Shown here: piece by piece, positions 8,261 to 16,617 of the stretch
How the letters are laid out: each line of letters opens with the position of its first letter
Position numbering within the stretch: the first letter of the stretch is position 1
The notes under the pieces: generated by a model
Databases searched by the model: none
What the model was told of the DNA's origin: nothing
The model's input: only the letters and a program-made list of their open reading frames with translations
Position numbers and translations under genes: made by a program
NCBI GenBank assembly: GCA_031292555.1
Contig: JARLGV010000075.1
Location: 1 to 64,000, forward strand
Length of the DNA: 64,000 nucleotides
From: Fimbriimonas sp.
Lineage (GTDB): Bacteria; Armatimonadota; Fimbriimonadia; Fimbriimonadales; Fimbriimonadaceae
Reading direction: 5' to 3'

Positions 8261-8629
8261 GGCCCGGTGGCCCGAGGAACGGTCGTTCGACCGAGTTCGA
8301 CTATTCGGAATCACAGAGTATTCCTCGGCCGAAGGTGCGAACCCACATCAGCCAAGGTTGGCGGACTTGGCCGTACCCACTTCTCCTTCTAGAGGGTCTC
8401 TGCTAGTAGGAAGTCGGAGACTTTGACCCCTTTGGGGGGGCGACCTTGGTTCGTCCTCGTTGCCGAGGGAAGATGTGGGTAAGGGACTAGGCGGGAGCTC
8501 GGGGTGTGGCGTCCGCGCCTTGGGCTTACCAATGCCACGGACCATTGGCCCGTGGTTATCGCGCCGCTCGTTTCCTATGCCTGGCGCTCCAGGCTGCTAT
8601 TGGGACGCATCTTCGGCGCTACAGGTCGG
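8261..8629. repeat. Intergenic stretch with inverted repeats and a REP-like unit
   Basis: About 370 nt without a gene. Just after the thioredoxin-like gene an inverted repeat (arms about 8269-8279 and 8321-8330, ggcccgaggaa / ttcctcggcc) encloses a small perfect hairpin (cggtcg-tt-cgaccg, 8280-8293), probably a terminator. About 8380-8480 is a polypurine/polypyrimidine element whose minus translation is the Pro/Ser/Arg-rich nonsense often produced by intergenic repeats. From about 8580 a unit ending in gggacgcatcttcggcgcta matches the REP-like units at 10780-10900 and 11432-11486 in inverted orientation. Confidence 0.55.
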
Positions 8630-10723
8630 CTACTCCGGGTGAGTTACCGGCATGCCGCGGGTCAGGTCGGCGAACCAGAGCGGGCGATGCATCGCGTAGG
8701 TGTGCGTCTCGGCGTCCTTAGGCGTGAGTTGGTCGAAGAACAGGAACCGGAATTCGTGCTCTCCTTGGTCGGCATACCGGCCCCTTGGGGCGTTTCCTTG
8801 GTAAGGATCGTGGTGGGCAAGCCAGGGCGACCTTAACAGCGTGAGCCTCATTGCTTCCTCGTTCGCGTCGATCGCGAAGACGTCCGGGCTGACCACCCCT
8901 TGACCAGCGATCGTCCAATCGCGCATTGGGAACTCGTACCCATTGTTCGGGCGGCGGGTCGATCCGCCTATCGTGCCGTCGATCCGCTCTGAGCGTGGTT
9001 CGGCGAGCGGCCAGACCAACTTGAGGACTCGGTGACGCTCCAGCCAATGGACGCGAAGGCGGAGTTCGACGCATGGGCGATCGGCGAAGACCCGCCACTC
9101 TGCGTGCAGCCGGCTGGCGCCGATGGCCCCAGTCTGAATCCACGACGCCATGAGCGGCCCTTGGTCGATCGCATTCGGCGGCGTCCACGTCGCGCGATCG
9201 GCGACGGGGCCGTCGTAGCCCACGATCCGGTGCGACCACGTGTCGGTTGGGTCCTCGATCGAAACGAGTTCCGGGATGTCGAGGACTGTTCCGGACGGGA
9301 AACGCCACGCTCCGCATTCGATCGTAACTCCGCCATCTGCCAGGAGTCGTTCGGAATCGCCGCTTGCCCGAACCGGGGACGGCTGTCCGCCGTCCCGTGC
9401 GACCTTGAGCGCACGCAGCTCATTCGCCTCCAAGCGGAGAGGAACAAGGAACCGGGCGTTCGACCAGGCCTGGGCCTCGCACTGGACGATCTGGAAAGGA
9501 ACGTCGCCGCCGGCGTCATCAAGCAGATGGAATTCCGGCTGCCAACTCTCGAACGGGAGTTCGGGCAAGTCCAACCACGGTTCGGATTCGACAAAGCCGT
9601 CGAACGGCTGATCGGAGGCGTTCAGGAACACCATGCGCTGAAGCCGGTCGTCCGGCAGATCGAGCATCCGCTTGCGCATCCCGCGCACGATCGCATGCTG
9701 AGCGAGGCTTCGCGCAAACGCAAGATCGTCTTCGATGGCTGGATAGGCGGACGGCAGGCACGTCCCGCCCAGTGTGTCGTGAAAATGGTGGAAGCAGACG
9801 CGTCCCCACGCCTCGCCGAGGCCGTGGGTTTCTGGGAACGCGCTCTCCACTTGGGCAAGCATATGCTCCGCTCGTCGCAAGCCCGCCTTGACGCCACGAT
9901 GGACGGTGTAGCAGCCGACCGCATGCATCTGAAGCTCTCCCTCGACAAGCGGCAGGCTCGGGATCTGCGATTCGATCGCCTTGAAGTACCGGCCAGGAGT
10001 CGAGTAGACGAGTTCGGTGTCGGGAAGGGCGTGTCGGTGCTCTTCGCACCAAGCGATCAGTTCTTCGGTCGGTCCCCCGCCGTGATCGCCGATCCCCAAG
10101 AAGCACATCGTGTGGTCGATCCCCTCGGGAAGATCTCGCAGGGTCGCCTGGACGAAATCGAGGTCGATGCGTCGAGCGGTGTAGGCGTTCGCGATTCGGA
10201 AGCAGACCACCTCCGGCCCTCCCGGCTCGCCTCGCCAGCGGAACAGCCGAGCGGGAAGCTCCATCTCGTGAGGCCCCGGGCGCATGAAGCAGTAGAACCG
10301 CTGCCCGTGCCGCGCCATCAACCCTGGAAGGTACGTGGCGTGTCCGAATGAGTCTACGTTGTAGGCGACCTCCGGCATCTGCCCGAATCGCGACTCGAAG
10401 TACGCCTTGCCCAGTTCGACCTGCTTTTCCATCGCAAACCCGCTCGGGAAATTGCAGTCAGGCTGGATCCACCATCCCCCGACAATCTCCCATCGCCCTT
10501 CGTCGACGAACCGGCGGATCCGCGCGAACAGCGGCGGGTCCAGTTCCTCCACGATCTTGTAGATCCACGCCTCGCCGCGCGAGAACGTCAGTTCGGGATG
10601 CGCGTCCAACCGGTCGCAAGCGGTCCGGCAAGTAGCCAGCGCCTCGTCGACCCCCGCCGACCAAGGCCACAACCAGACCGGGTCGATATGAGCATTGAAA
10701 ATAAGGTGAACCGTCTTTGGCAC
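8630..10723 (-). CDS. Glycoside hydrolase family 38 alpha-mannosidase
   Basis: 697 residues, GTG start at 10723. Zinc ligands of the GH38 catalytic domain are visible: NAHIDPVWLWP (His12, Asp14), the nucleophile Asp124 in YNVDSFGHA, and HFHDTLGG near residue 313 carrying another ligand His. The middle three-helix bundle and C-terminal beta-sandwich regions follow. These enzymes release mannose from mannosides or N-glycan-like structures. No signal peptide is seen (MPKTVHLIFN), so it is predicted cytoplasmic, acting on imported oligosaccharides. A TAAACC box lies 7 nt before the GTG. Neighbours are REP-like repeats on both sides. Confidence 0.9.
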   Translation of the reverse strand: MPKTVHLIFNAHIDPVWLWPWSAGVDEALATCRTACDRLDAHPELTFSRGEAWIYKIVEELDPPLFARIRRFVDEGRWEIVGGWWIQPDCNFPSGFAMEKQVELGKAYFESRFGQMPEVAYNVDSFGHATYLPGLMARHGQRFYCFMRPGPHEMELPARLFRWRGEPGGPEVVCFRIANAYTARRIDLDFVQATLRDLPEGIDHTMCFLGIGDHGGGPTEELIAWCEEHRHALPDTELVYSTPGRYFKAIESQIPSLPLVEGELQMHAVGCYTVHRGVKAGLRRAEHMLAQVESAFPETHGLGEAWGRVCFHHFHDTLGGTCLPSAYPAIEDDLAFARSLAQHAIVRGMRKRMLDLPDDRLQRMVFLNASDQPFDGFVESEPWLDLPELPFESWQPEFHLLDDAGGDVPFQIVQCEAQAWSNARFLVPLRLEANELRALKVARDGGQPSPVRASGDSERLLADGGVTIECGAWRFPSGTVLDIPELVSIEDPTDTWSHRIVGYDGPVADRATWTPPNAIDQGPLMASWIQTGAIGASRLHAEWRVFADRPCVELRLRVHWLERHRVLKLVWPLAEPRSERIDGTIGGSTRRPNNGYEFPMRDWTIAGQGVVSPDVFAIDANEEAMRLTLLRSPWLAHHDPYQGNAPRGRYADQGEHEFRFLFFDQLTPKDAETHTYAMHRPLWFADLTRGMPVTHPE

Positions 10724-10730
10724 GACTGCG

Positions 10731-10736
10731 GGTTTA
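10731..10736 (-). promoter_or_regulatory. Putative -10 box of a leaderless GH38 gene
   Basis: TAAACC on the minus strand, 7 nt before the GTG at 10723. It resembles the TANNNT-7-start arrangement seen at many other genes here, with the last base diverged. Confidence 0.4.
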
Positions 10737-10779
10737 CCCCGTCGTTACGTATTTCGGTCGGGTCACAAGTGGTAGTGCC

Positions 10780-10900
10780 GAAGGTGCGTCCCTATAGAAG
10801 CCTTGGGGTGCAGCCCAAGGAAAAGGGCTGCAGTGTGGCCTGCGAGCAGAAGCACCGAAGGTGCCTTTCCATAGGAGCCTTGGGTGCAGCCCAAGGAAAT
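10780..10900. repeat. Two REP-like repeat units
   Basis: Two related units in tandem: one begins gccgaaggtgcgtccctata (about 10788) and runs into agccttggggtgcagcccaagg; the next begins caccgaaggtgcctttccat (about 10853) and runs into agccttgggtgcagcccaagg. Inverted relatives lie at 11432-11486 and 8580-8625. They bracket a dead tyrosine transposase. Confidence 0.65.
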
Positions 10901-10976
10901 GGTGGCGTTCGATCCGGATGGGCCAAAGGTCCGTGCCATCCCAGCAATCGAGGCGCGGACAAGGCGGCTTGGGCGG

Positions 10977-11430
10977 TCAATCCCACAGGTAGTTGAGATC
11001 GTAGAAAACACCCAGTTCCTTCAGCAACTCCAGATATTCCTCTTGAAATGTCTTCGTTCGTTGATGCTCTTCTTGGCTGTCGACCTATGAGATCAATGTA
11101 TCGAGATTGGACCTTCCGATCGAGAACGCACCGTACCCGCGTTGCCAGGAGAAGTCCGGCAGGCGTGCAAACTCGGATTTCACTCATTTCGAAGAGGGCG
11201 TCTTTAGGTCCTCGATGAGTTGAGCAACCGTCATCGTCCGAGGGAGCCGCACTGCAAGGTGAACGTGGTCGGCGACACATCCGACTCGGTAGCAATCGCA
11301 TTTGGCCGTACGGGCAACCGTCGCCAGATAGGCGTGCATCGGCCCGATTGCATCGTCCGTGAGGAAGCGGGCACGGTCCTTTGTCGAGAAGACGATGTGG
11401 GGCAGGATGTCCGACAGAGATTGAACTCCC
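10977..11430 (-). pseudogene. REP-associated / IS200-type tyrosine transposase (Y1_Tnp) pseudogene
   Basis: Translating the minus strand gives QSLSDILPHIVFSTKDRARFLTDDAI-like sequence, then MHAYLATVA, then VGCVADHVHLAVRLPRTMTVAQLIEDLK, the standard RAYT N-terminal half containing the HUH-like HVH motif (residues here VADHVHL). An in-frame stop follows after 'PSSK'; the homology resumes in another frame with FSWQRGYGAFSIG, SQEEHQRTKTFQEEYLELLKELGV and YDLNYLWD before a TGA at 10977. The start codon is also gone. So the gene is inactivated by frameshifts and stops. REP-like units flank it on both sides. Confidence 0.85.
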
Positions 11431-11431
11431 G

Positions 11432-11486
11432 GCCCTTGGGCTTCACCCAGGGCTCTTATGAATCCGCACCTTCGGCGCTACCGTTC
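11432..11486. repeat. REP-like unit, inverted relative to those at 10780-10900
   Basis: Contains cccttgggcttcacccagg followed by gaatccgcaccttcggcgcta, the reverse complement of the left-hand units with a few differences. It abuts the 5' side of the transposase pseudogene. Confidence 0.65.
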
Positions 11487-11518
11487 TGAAGCTTCTTGCC
11501 CTGCGGAGCGAAGAGGAA

Positions 11519-11524
11519 TAGACT
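11519..11524 (+). promoter_or_regulatory. Putative -10 box of a leaderless GH36 gene
   Basis: TAGACT with 7 nt to the ATG at 11532. No Shine-Dalgarno sequence lies between them. The identical hexamer and spacing occur at the glycosylasparaginase gene (15480). Confidence 0.55.
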
Positions 11525-11531
11525 CAGGGCG

Positions 11532-13505
11532 ATGAGTCGGCTTTGGTTCTTCTGCCTCGCAATCGCGATTTCGACGACGGTGTTCGCGGTGACGCCGACC
11601 CGGGATGAGATGCGGCTGGCGCGTACTTGGGCGCAACAACGGTTCGGAGGCAAGAGCCCGACGCCGCCCATCTCGTTGAACGTTGGCGAACACCCCTTCT
11701 CCGCCACCGATGGAACTTGGACCGTCCAGTCAAGCACGAAACGACTCGACTCGCGACGGGTGCAACGGATCCTTACCTACACCCAGCCCACAACCGGAAT
11801 GGTCGTGATCTGCCGGGCGACGGAATGGAGCGACTTTCCGGTCGTCGAGTGGATGGTCGACCTTCGAAACGGCGGGAATGCGGATTCGCCGATGATCACC
11901 GAGGTCCGTCCGCTCGACGTGACCCTGACGGCCAACGAGTTTCAGCTTCACTCCAACACGGGCGACAATGCCGCCCTCGAAAGCTATGCCCCCCATGTGG
12001 ACGTCATGGGCCCCTCAATGGTCAAGCGATTTCATTCCAACGGCGGACGACCCACCACCGGCGACTATCCGTACTGGAACGTCGAAACGCCGGGCGGCGG
12101 CGCTATCACGGTGTTGAGCTGGGCCGGTCAATGGAGTTCGGAGTTTCAACGCGACGGCGGCAATTCGCTCAACCTCAAGGCCGGGCAGGAGACGACCCAC
12201 TTCGTCCTTCACCCTGGCGAGCAGGTTCGGACCCCGCTCGCGATAACAATGTTCTACCAGGGGGATTGGATCCGAGGTCAGAACCTTTGGCGGCGCTGGA
12301 TGCTCGCCGACAACTCGCCGAGAATCAAGGGCAAACTCCCCGTGCCCCTCTTCGAGTCCAACGCCAACGGCTACTTCGACGGCCTTAGGGATTCGATCAA
12401 GGACGAAGAGCTGTTTGTCGACCGATTCGCCAAGGAGAAGATCGGCGTGGGCTTCTGGGATCTGGACGCCGGCTGGTACCCATGCGAGACCACCAAGCAG
12501 TGGTGGGAGGTCGGAACCTGGGAACCGGACCCGGTCCGGTGGCCTCAGGGGATGAAGCCGCTGAGCGATTTCATGCACGAGCGAGGGATCAAGCTCATCC
12601 TCTGGAACGAGCCGGAACGCGTCTACTCCGGAACCTGGATGGCGAAGAACCACCCCGATTGGATCTACGGCGGTGCGGGCGGGGGCTTGCTCAAGCTTGG
12701 GTTGCCGGAGTGCCGGCAATGGGTCACCGATCATTTCGACCGCCTGATCACCGAACAGGGCGTCGACGTCTACCGGCAGGATTTCAACATCGACCCCCTC
12801 CCCTACTGGCAGAAGAACGACGCGCCGGATCGCCAGGGGATCACCGAAATTCGCCACGTCGAGGGCTACTACGCCTATTGGGACGAGCTTCTCAAGCGCC
12901 ATCCGGGCCTGATCATCGACACTTGCGCCTCGGGAGGTCGCCGGAACAACCTGGAGACCCTGCGCCGTTCGGTGCCGATCCTCCGCAGCGACGACCAGAT
13001 GATCCCACTCGACGAACAGTGTCACACCTTCGGGATTTCCCTTTGGGTACCGATCAACGGCTCCGGCGTCACGATGAGCGACGACTACACCGTTCGAAGC
13101 TGCATGAGTACGATCTTCGGAATCGGCGCCGACGTGCGCGGCAAGGTCGATTGGAACGCAATGCGGCGAGACGCGAAGGACTGGCGCGAACTGAGCCAAG
13201 CGATGCTCGGCGATTACTACCCGTTGACCCCGTACTCAGCCTCGAAGGCAGACTGGGTCGCTTGGCAGTGGGACGTGCCGGAGAAGGGCTTTGGGATGAT
13301 CCAGGCTTTCCGCCGGGAGGACGCAACGGCAGACACCCTCGCCGTAAAGCTATCGGCCCTAAAGCCAGAGGCGTCCTACAACGTCACCGACGTCGACGGC
13401 AGTCCCGTCCGCGCGTTCACCGGTAAGCAGTTGATGGAGGGTCTGGAGATCCGCTTGCCTAAGCGCCCCTCCGCCGCCGTCCTCCGCTATGCAAGGCAAC
13501 GCTGA
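11532..13505 (+). CDS. Exported alpha-galactosidase, glycoside hydrolase family 36
   Basis: 657 residues from the ATG at 11532, chosen because it opens with a signal peptide (MSRLWFFCLAIAISTTVFA) and has a TAGACT box 7 nt upstream; the frame is open to 11496 without conserved residues. An N-terminal beta-supersandwich is followed by the catalytic barrel: VGFWDLDAGWYP, LILWNEPERV, the predicted nucleophile Asp417 in VYRQDFN and acid/base Asp487 in ILRSDDQM, then a beta C-domain. GH36 enzymes remove terminal alpha-galactose from raffinose-type sugars or galactomannan. The gene is single and follows the REP/transposase debris. Confidence 0.88.
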   Translation: MSRLWFFCLAIAISTTVFAVTPTRDEMRLARTWAQQRFGGKSPTPPISLNVGEHPFSATDGTWTVQSSTKRLDSRRVQRILTYTQPTTGMVVICRATEWSDFPVVEWMVDLRNGGNADSPMITEVRPLDVTLTANEFQLHSNTGDNAALESYAPHVDVMGPSMVKRFHSNGGRPTTGDYPYWNVETPGGGAITVLSWAGQWSSEFQRDGGNSLNLKAGQETTHFVLHPGEQVRTPLAITMFYQGDWIRGQNLWRRWMLADNSPRIKGKLPVPLFESNANGYFDGLRDSIKDEELFVDRFAKEKIGVGFWDLDAGWYPCETTKQWWEVGTWEPDPVRWPQGMKPLSDFMHERGIKLILWNEPERVYSGTWMAKNHPDWIYGGAGGGLLKLGLPECRQWVTDHFDRLITEQGVDVYRQDFNIDPLPYWQKNDAPDRQGITEIRHVEGYYAYWDELLKRHPGLIIDTCASGGRRNNLETLRRSVPILRSDDQMIPLDEQCHTFGISLWVPINGSGVTMSDDYTVRSCMSTIFGIGADVRGKVDWNAMRRDAKDWRELSQAMLGDYYPLTPYSASKADWVAWQWDVPEKGFGMIQAFRREDATADTLAVKLSALKPEASYNVTDVDGSPVRAFTGKQLMEGLEIRLPKRPSAAVLRYARQR

Positions 13506-13973
13506 CGGCTGCCGAGTGCGGGTCCGATATGCACTTAGGTCGCCGCCATCCCACCCACCGGGCGATGACGAACATGGATGAGGCCGCTTGACCCGAGCTC
13601 CGCGCTACTTATAGCCACGGCCTCAACACTCCGCCTTACGATGCAGATCGACCTATGGGACCTTTCGAATGCCCTGGCGACGAGAGTGAACGTAAATAGA
13701 GCTAGGAGATCTATTGAGACAGTCGTCCAAGACGCGAAATCGGGACGTATAATCGGGACATTCTCGAGCAGGGCTTGCGAACTGGAATCGGGCAGATCCC
13801 CCCAACATGCTTCTCGTCGTCGATTACGATGACTCGGGACGGCCATGGCTGAAGGATCTGGGCACAAACACGGGCAAGGTCGCCGTAACAGTGAGTCTGC
13901 TTCTACATGGCAACGCAGCGCATTGAGATGAGCGAAATATCGCCTTCTTGGGAGGCCGGAGGCTGATCGGAAG
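13506..13973. other. Gene-poor stretch
   Basis: About 470 nt. Plus-strand frames exist at 13578-13832 and a short ATG frame at 13807-13926 (MLLVVDYDDSGRPWLK), but neither is recognisable; the second could be a remnant gene. The long minus-strand frame here crosses into the hypothetical gene and has no family features. No RNA gene seen. Confidence 0.35.
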
Positions 13974-14333
13974 ATGGACATTTTCTCAGTGGACAAGCCG
14001 TACGTAATCTTGCGGGACGGTACAGATGAGACTATACGGTGCCGATTCGCAGGGTCCGAAACGTCCGCGCAGGATAGTCGAGAGTTCCACATCTTCTCGA
14101 TGGAGCCTCCGGTTCACATGATCATGGACGCCCGCGATGGGAGCCTGATTGAACGATCATGGCTGGTCGTGGCTCTGCACCCCACCTATTACCAGTGGAA
14201 GGAACGTTTACCCAAGGGATATTTTCCGGCTAACCTCTTTGCGTACAAGGACGAGCATGTTCGCCGGGCTGCGTATACCTACCTTGAGTATATTGGCCTC
14301 GCAACGGTCAAGATCGTTCCGCCAGGAACATGA
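13974..14333 (+). CDS. Hypothetical protein
   Basis: 119 residues of ordinary soluble composition (MDIFSVDKPYVILRDGTDET..., with Tyr-rich HPTYYQWKERLPKGYFP near the middle). No signal peptide, membrane segment, motif or family was recognised. A GGAGG-like ggaggct lies about 13 nt before the ATG. It converges on the glycosylasparaginase gene. Codon use looks gene-like, but it could be a remnant. Confidence 0.45.
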   Translation: MDIFSVDKPYVILRDGTDETIRCRFAGSETSAQDSREFHIFSMEPPVHMIMDARDGSLIERSWLVVALHPTYYQWKERLPKGYFPANLFAYKDEHVRRAAYTYLEYIGLATVKIVPPGT

Positions 14334-14394
14334 TACTTGCGACATTCCCAAACGTCCACACTGATGCACGATACCGTGACACTCTAGTTCCTGG

Positions 14395-15480
14395 CTAGAA
14401 CAGCCCGACGCACTCCTCGGTTCGGGCGCCGTTTTCGTCGCACACGGCGTACCCGGCATGGCCGTTCATCGTGACTGCGGCATGGCGCCCTTTGTTATCC
14501 AGGATGTAGAACTGCAGGCCGAAGTCCGGATGCCCGTCCTTGATCAGCCGCTTCTCGACCGTGTTGTGGGCAACCCGCTTAAGCGCGGCCAGGCCGGCGT
14601 CCTTGGGATGGCTGCCTCGGCGAAGTTCCTCGATGATCAAGAACGAGCATAGGTTGTATAGGTTCGCCTCCCCCCGTCCGGTCGAACCGGCCGCTCCGAC
14701 CTCTTGGTCAACGTACAGTCCGGCGCCCAGAATTGGCGAGTCGCCGACCCGCCCGGGGATCTTGAAAGCAAGGCCGCTCGTCGTGGTCACCCCACAGATC
14801 TCGCCCTTTTCATTGATTCCGTTGCAATTGATCGTTCCGTATACATGGAGCGGATCGATCAGTCCTTCATTCGCCATCGCCAGCGCGTGTTTGAGACCGG
14901 AACGCTCCCGGTCGGTAGGCGACAGGTAATGATCTTTGTCGGTTCGTCGCTTCCATTCGAACCATAGTCGTCGCGACTTCTCGGTGTTCAGATCAGCGAA
15001 GATTTCGTATCCCAGTTCACGAGCGAACTGCTGGGCCCCCGCACCGACAAGTAGGTGGTGATCGGTCCTGCTTGCCACCTCCCAGGCGATTTTGGACGGA
15101 GTCTTGACGCCTTCAAGTGCGGCAACCCCGCCCGCCCAGCGCTTGGGGCCGTGCATGCAGCAAGAGTCGAGTTGAACGACACCATTCGCGTTCGGCAACC
15201 CACCGTAACCTACGGTGATCTCATCAGGATCGAGTTCGACGATGTTTACGCCCTCTATCAGGCTTTCGAGCACATCCGTTCCGGAGGCCATTAGCCGATA
15301 CGCGCGCTGGATGCAGGTTTCGGTCCCGCCATTCTTGTCGACATTCCCGTTACCTGACGAAATCACGACCGGTTTCACCGGACTCGGGATCAGGATTTCA
15401 GGAAAAGCGCGTGCGATCGGTGCAACGGCAAGACTGGCCGAACCGGCCAAAAGGGTCCGTCGGGACAACCCAGAATTCAT
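14395..15480 (-). CDS. Tat-exported glycosylasparaginase / isoaspartyl peptidase family (Ntn hydrolase)
   Basis: 361 residues. A twin-arginine signal, MNSGLSRRTLLAGSASLAVA, indicates folded export. The asparaginase-2 family architecture follows: GYGGLPNANGVVQLDSCCM near the N-terminus, then the autocleavage/nucleophile region YGTINCNG with the catalytic Thr at about 216, and the binding loop GRVGDSPILGAGLYVD. The usual HDT before the cleavage is YGT here, but the Thr is kept. Family members cleave GlcNAc-Asn bonds of glycopeptides or isoaspartyl peptides, which fits a glycoprotein-degrading neighbourhood with GH38 and fucose enzymes. An open frame to 16296 is only read-through of upstream sequence; the ATG at 15480 is preceded by TAGACT at 7 nt. 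Confidence 0.88.
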   Translation of the reverse strand: MNSGLSRRTLLAGSASLAVAPIARAFPEILIPSPVKPVVISSGNGNVDKNGGTETCIQRAYRLMASGTDVLESLIEGVNIVELDPDEITVGYGGLPNANGVVQLDSCCMHGPKRWAGGVAALEGVKTPSKIAWEVASRTDHHLLVGAGAQQFARELGYEIFADLNTEKSRRLWFEWKRRTDKDHYLSPTDRERSGLKHALAMANEGLIDPLHVYGTINCNGINEKGEICGVTTTSGLAFKIPGRVGDSPILGAGLYVDQEVGAAGSTGRGEANLYNLCSFLIIEELRRGSHPKDAGLAALKRVAHNTVEKRLIKDGHPDFGLQFYILDNKGRHAAVTMNGHAGYAVCDENGARTEECVGLF

Positions 15481-15487
15481 AGGTTCC

Positions 15488-15493
15488 AGTCTA
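15488..15493 (-). promoter_or_regulatory. Putative -10 box of a leaderless glycosylasparaginase gene
   Basis: TAGACT on the minus strand with 7 nt to the ATG at 15480. There is no Shine-Dalgarno sequence. It helps fix the start. Confidence 0.55.
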
Positions 15494-15803
15494 GCGCAAT
15501 CGCCCGTCCAGGCTCGAATCGTTCCGACCGATTCTGAGGGAGTTCTTGCCAAAGAAGAATGAATGGGCGACGCCCTGTGCCAGTAACAGATCCCATAGGG
15601 TTTGGCTGACGAAATTCGAGAGGCTGCTCCGCTTCGCGGGGGGGCCGACAAGCGGCCTCGGACTTTTGTCGCCATGGACGCCTGACCGCGGGTAGGCGTA
15701 CGGAACGCCAACCCGCGGCTATGATCTGCAACCCCTACGGGATATCCTGAATGGAGTTCGCCCTTGTCTCTCGTGCCAGGATGCCTGTCAAGACAGTCAT
15801 AGA
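15494..15803. repeat. Intergenic element with a strong nested hairpin
   Basis: About 310 nt between two minus-strand genes. It contains a run of G (about 15640-15648) and a nested hairpin at 15686-15718: outer arms ccgcgggt / acccgcgg and inner arms ggcgt / acgcc around a 5-nt loop. All reading frames give Arg/Pro/Gly-rich nonsense. The layout looks like a mobile or dispersed intergenic repeat, but only one copy is in the window. Confidence 0.45.
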
Positions 15804-16556
15804 CTAAGCCGGCTTGTTTCCGGCGGCGAGGCCATTGCCGACCAGGTAGCGATAGCTTTCCTTCACCGCTTCCATCATGTCGGTGGCGCAGTAATCCATT
15901 TCGAGGATGAGCCAGTTGGGATCGCCGGCTCGAATCGCTTCCGCGATGTCGACCTTGCCGGCGCCGGCGGCCGTCATCGGTTCGTCGCGAACCATCGGAC
16001 CGTCCTTGACGTGCATCAGCTTGACCTTCTTGCCGAACTTGGTCACCATGTCCGCTGCTTTGTTGGCGGCGAAATTCGTGGCCCAATAGGTGTCCAACTC
16101 GAGCGTCACGTCCGGGCACTCGTCGACCATCCACTCGATCGCCAAGCGGCCCTCCACGATTTCGTACTCCCACCAGTGGTTGTGCAAGCTGAACGTCAGG
16201 CCGGCGCCCACGATCGCGGGAGCCACCGCATTCAGTTTCTTGGCCGTCTCCTTGATCGCCTCGACGCTGGCGTACTCGGGCGGACCGAACCCGCACACGG
16301 TGTCAGATACGCCCAGATCGCGGGCGGCGTCGATAAACTGGTTGACCGTGTCGGGTGTCGGACACTCGCCGAAATAGGAGGACACCTTCATGCCCATGTC
16401 CTCGACGACCTTTCTGAATTCGGTGTTTGGCATGCCGAACCCATGCCCCTCGATGCCCTTGTATCCGGTGGCGGCCAACTCCTTGAGGATGGGCAAGTGG
16501 TTGCCGTTGGCCATGGCGTCGCGCAGTGTATAGAGTTGAATGGCTAGTGGTTTCAT
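15804..16556 (-). CDS. Sugar phosphate isomerase/epimerase (xylose isomerase-like TIM barrel)
   Basis: 250 residues of the AP-endonuclease-2 / xylose isomerase-like barrel: MKPLAIQLYTLRDAM at strand 1, GYKGIEGHGFGM, SLHNHWWEYE (metal-ligand His/Glu), VTLELDTYWATNFAA (Glu/Asp ligands), VKLMHVKDG and a terminal WLILEMDY glutamate. Enzymes of this group isomerise or epimerise keto sugars or inositol derivatives with a divalent metal; the exact substrate is unknown. It is the last gene of a three-gene minus-strand module, 61 nt after the aldo/keto reductase, so the module probably processes an uncommon sugar or inositol. Confidence 0.85.
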   Translation of the reverse strand: MKPLAIQLYTLRDAMANGNHLPILKELAATGYKGIEGHGFGMPNTEFRKVVEDMGMKVSSYFGECPTPDTVNQFIDAARDLGVSDTVCGFGPPEYASVEAIKETAKKLNAVAPAIVGAGLTFSLHNHWWEYEIVEGRLAIEWMVDECPDVTLELDTYWATNFAANKAADMVTKFGKKVKLMHVKDGPMVRDEPMTAAGAGKVDIAEAIRAGDPNWLILEMDYCATDMMEAVKESYRYLVGNGLAAGNKPA

Positions 16557-16617
16557 CTTTGAGACTCGTTCGTTAGGATGTGGCTTGTTTCGTGTCGCCT
16601 CTCGCTCGGGAGGCTAC

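Noticed and set aside
9032-10351. Long plus-strand reading frame opposite the GH38 gene
   Set aside because: Antisense shadow of a high-GC gene; the minus-strand product has the full GH38 catalytic motifs.
12015-13199. Long minus-strand frame opposite the GH36 gene
   Set aside because: Antisense shadow; the plus-strand product has intact GH36 motifs and signal peptide.
13535-14092. Minus-strand frame of 185 residues
   Set aside because: Ser/Arg-rich without motifs, and overlaps a better plus-strand candidate.
15481-16296. In-frame upstream extension of the glycosylasparaginase
   Set aside because: It is low-complexity and runs through the next gene in another frame; the Tat signal at 15480 gives a natural start.
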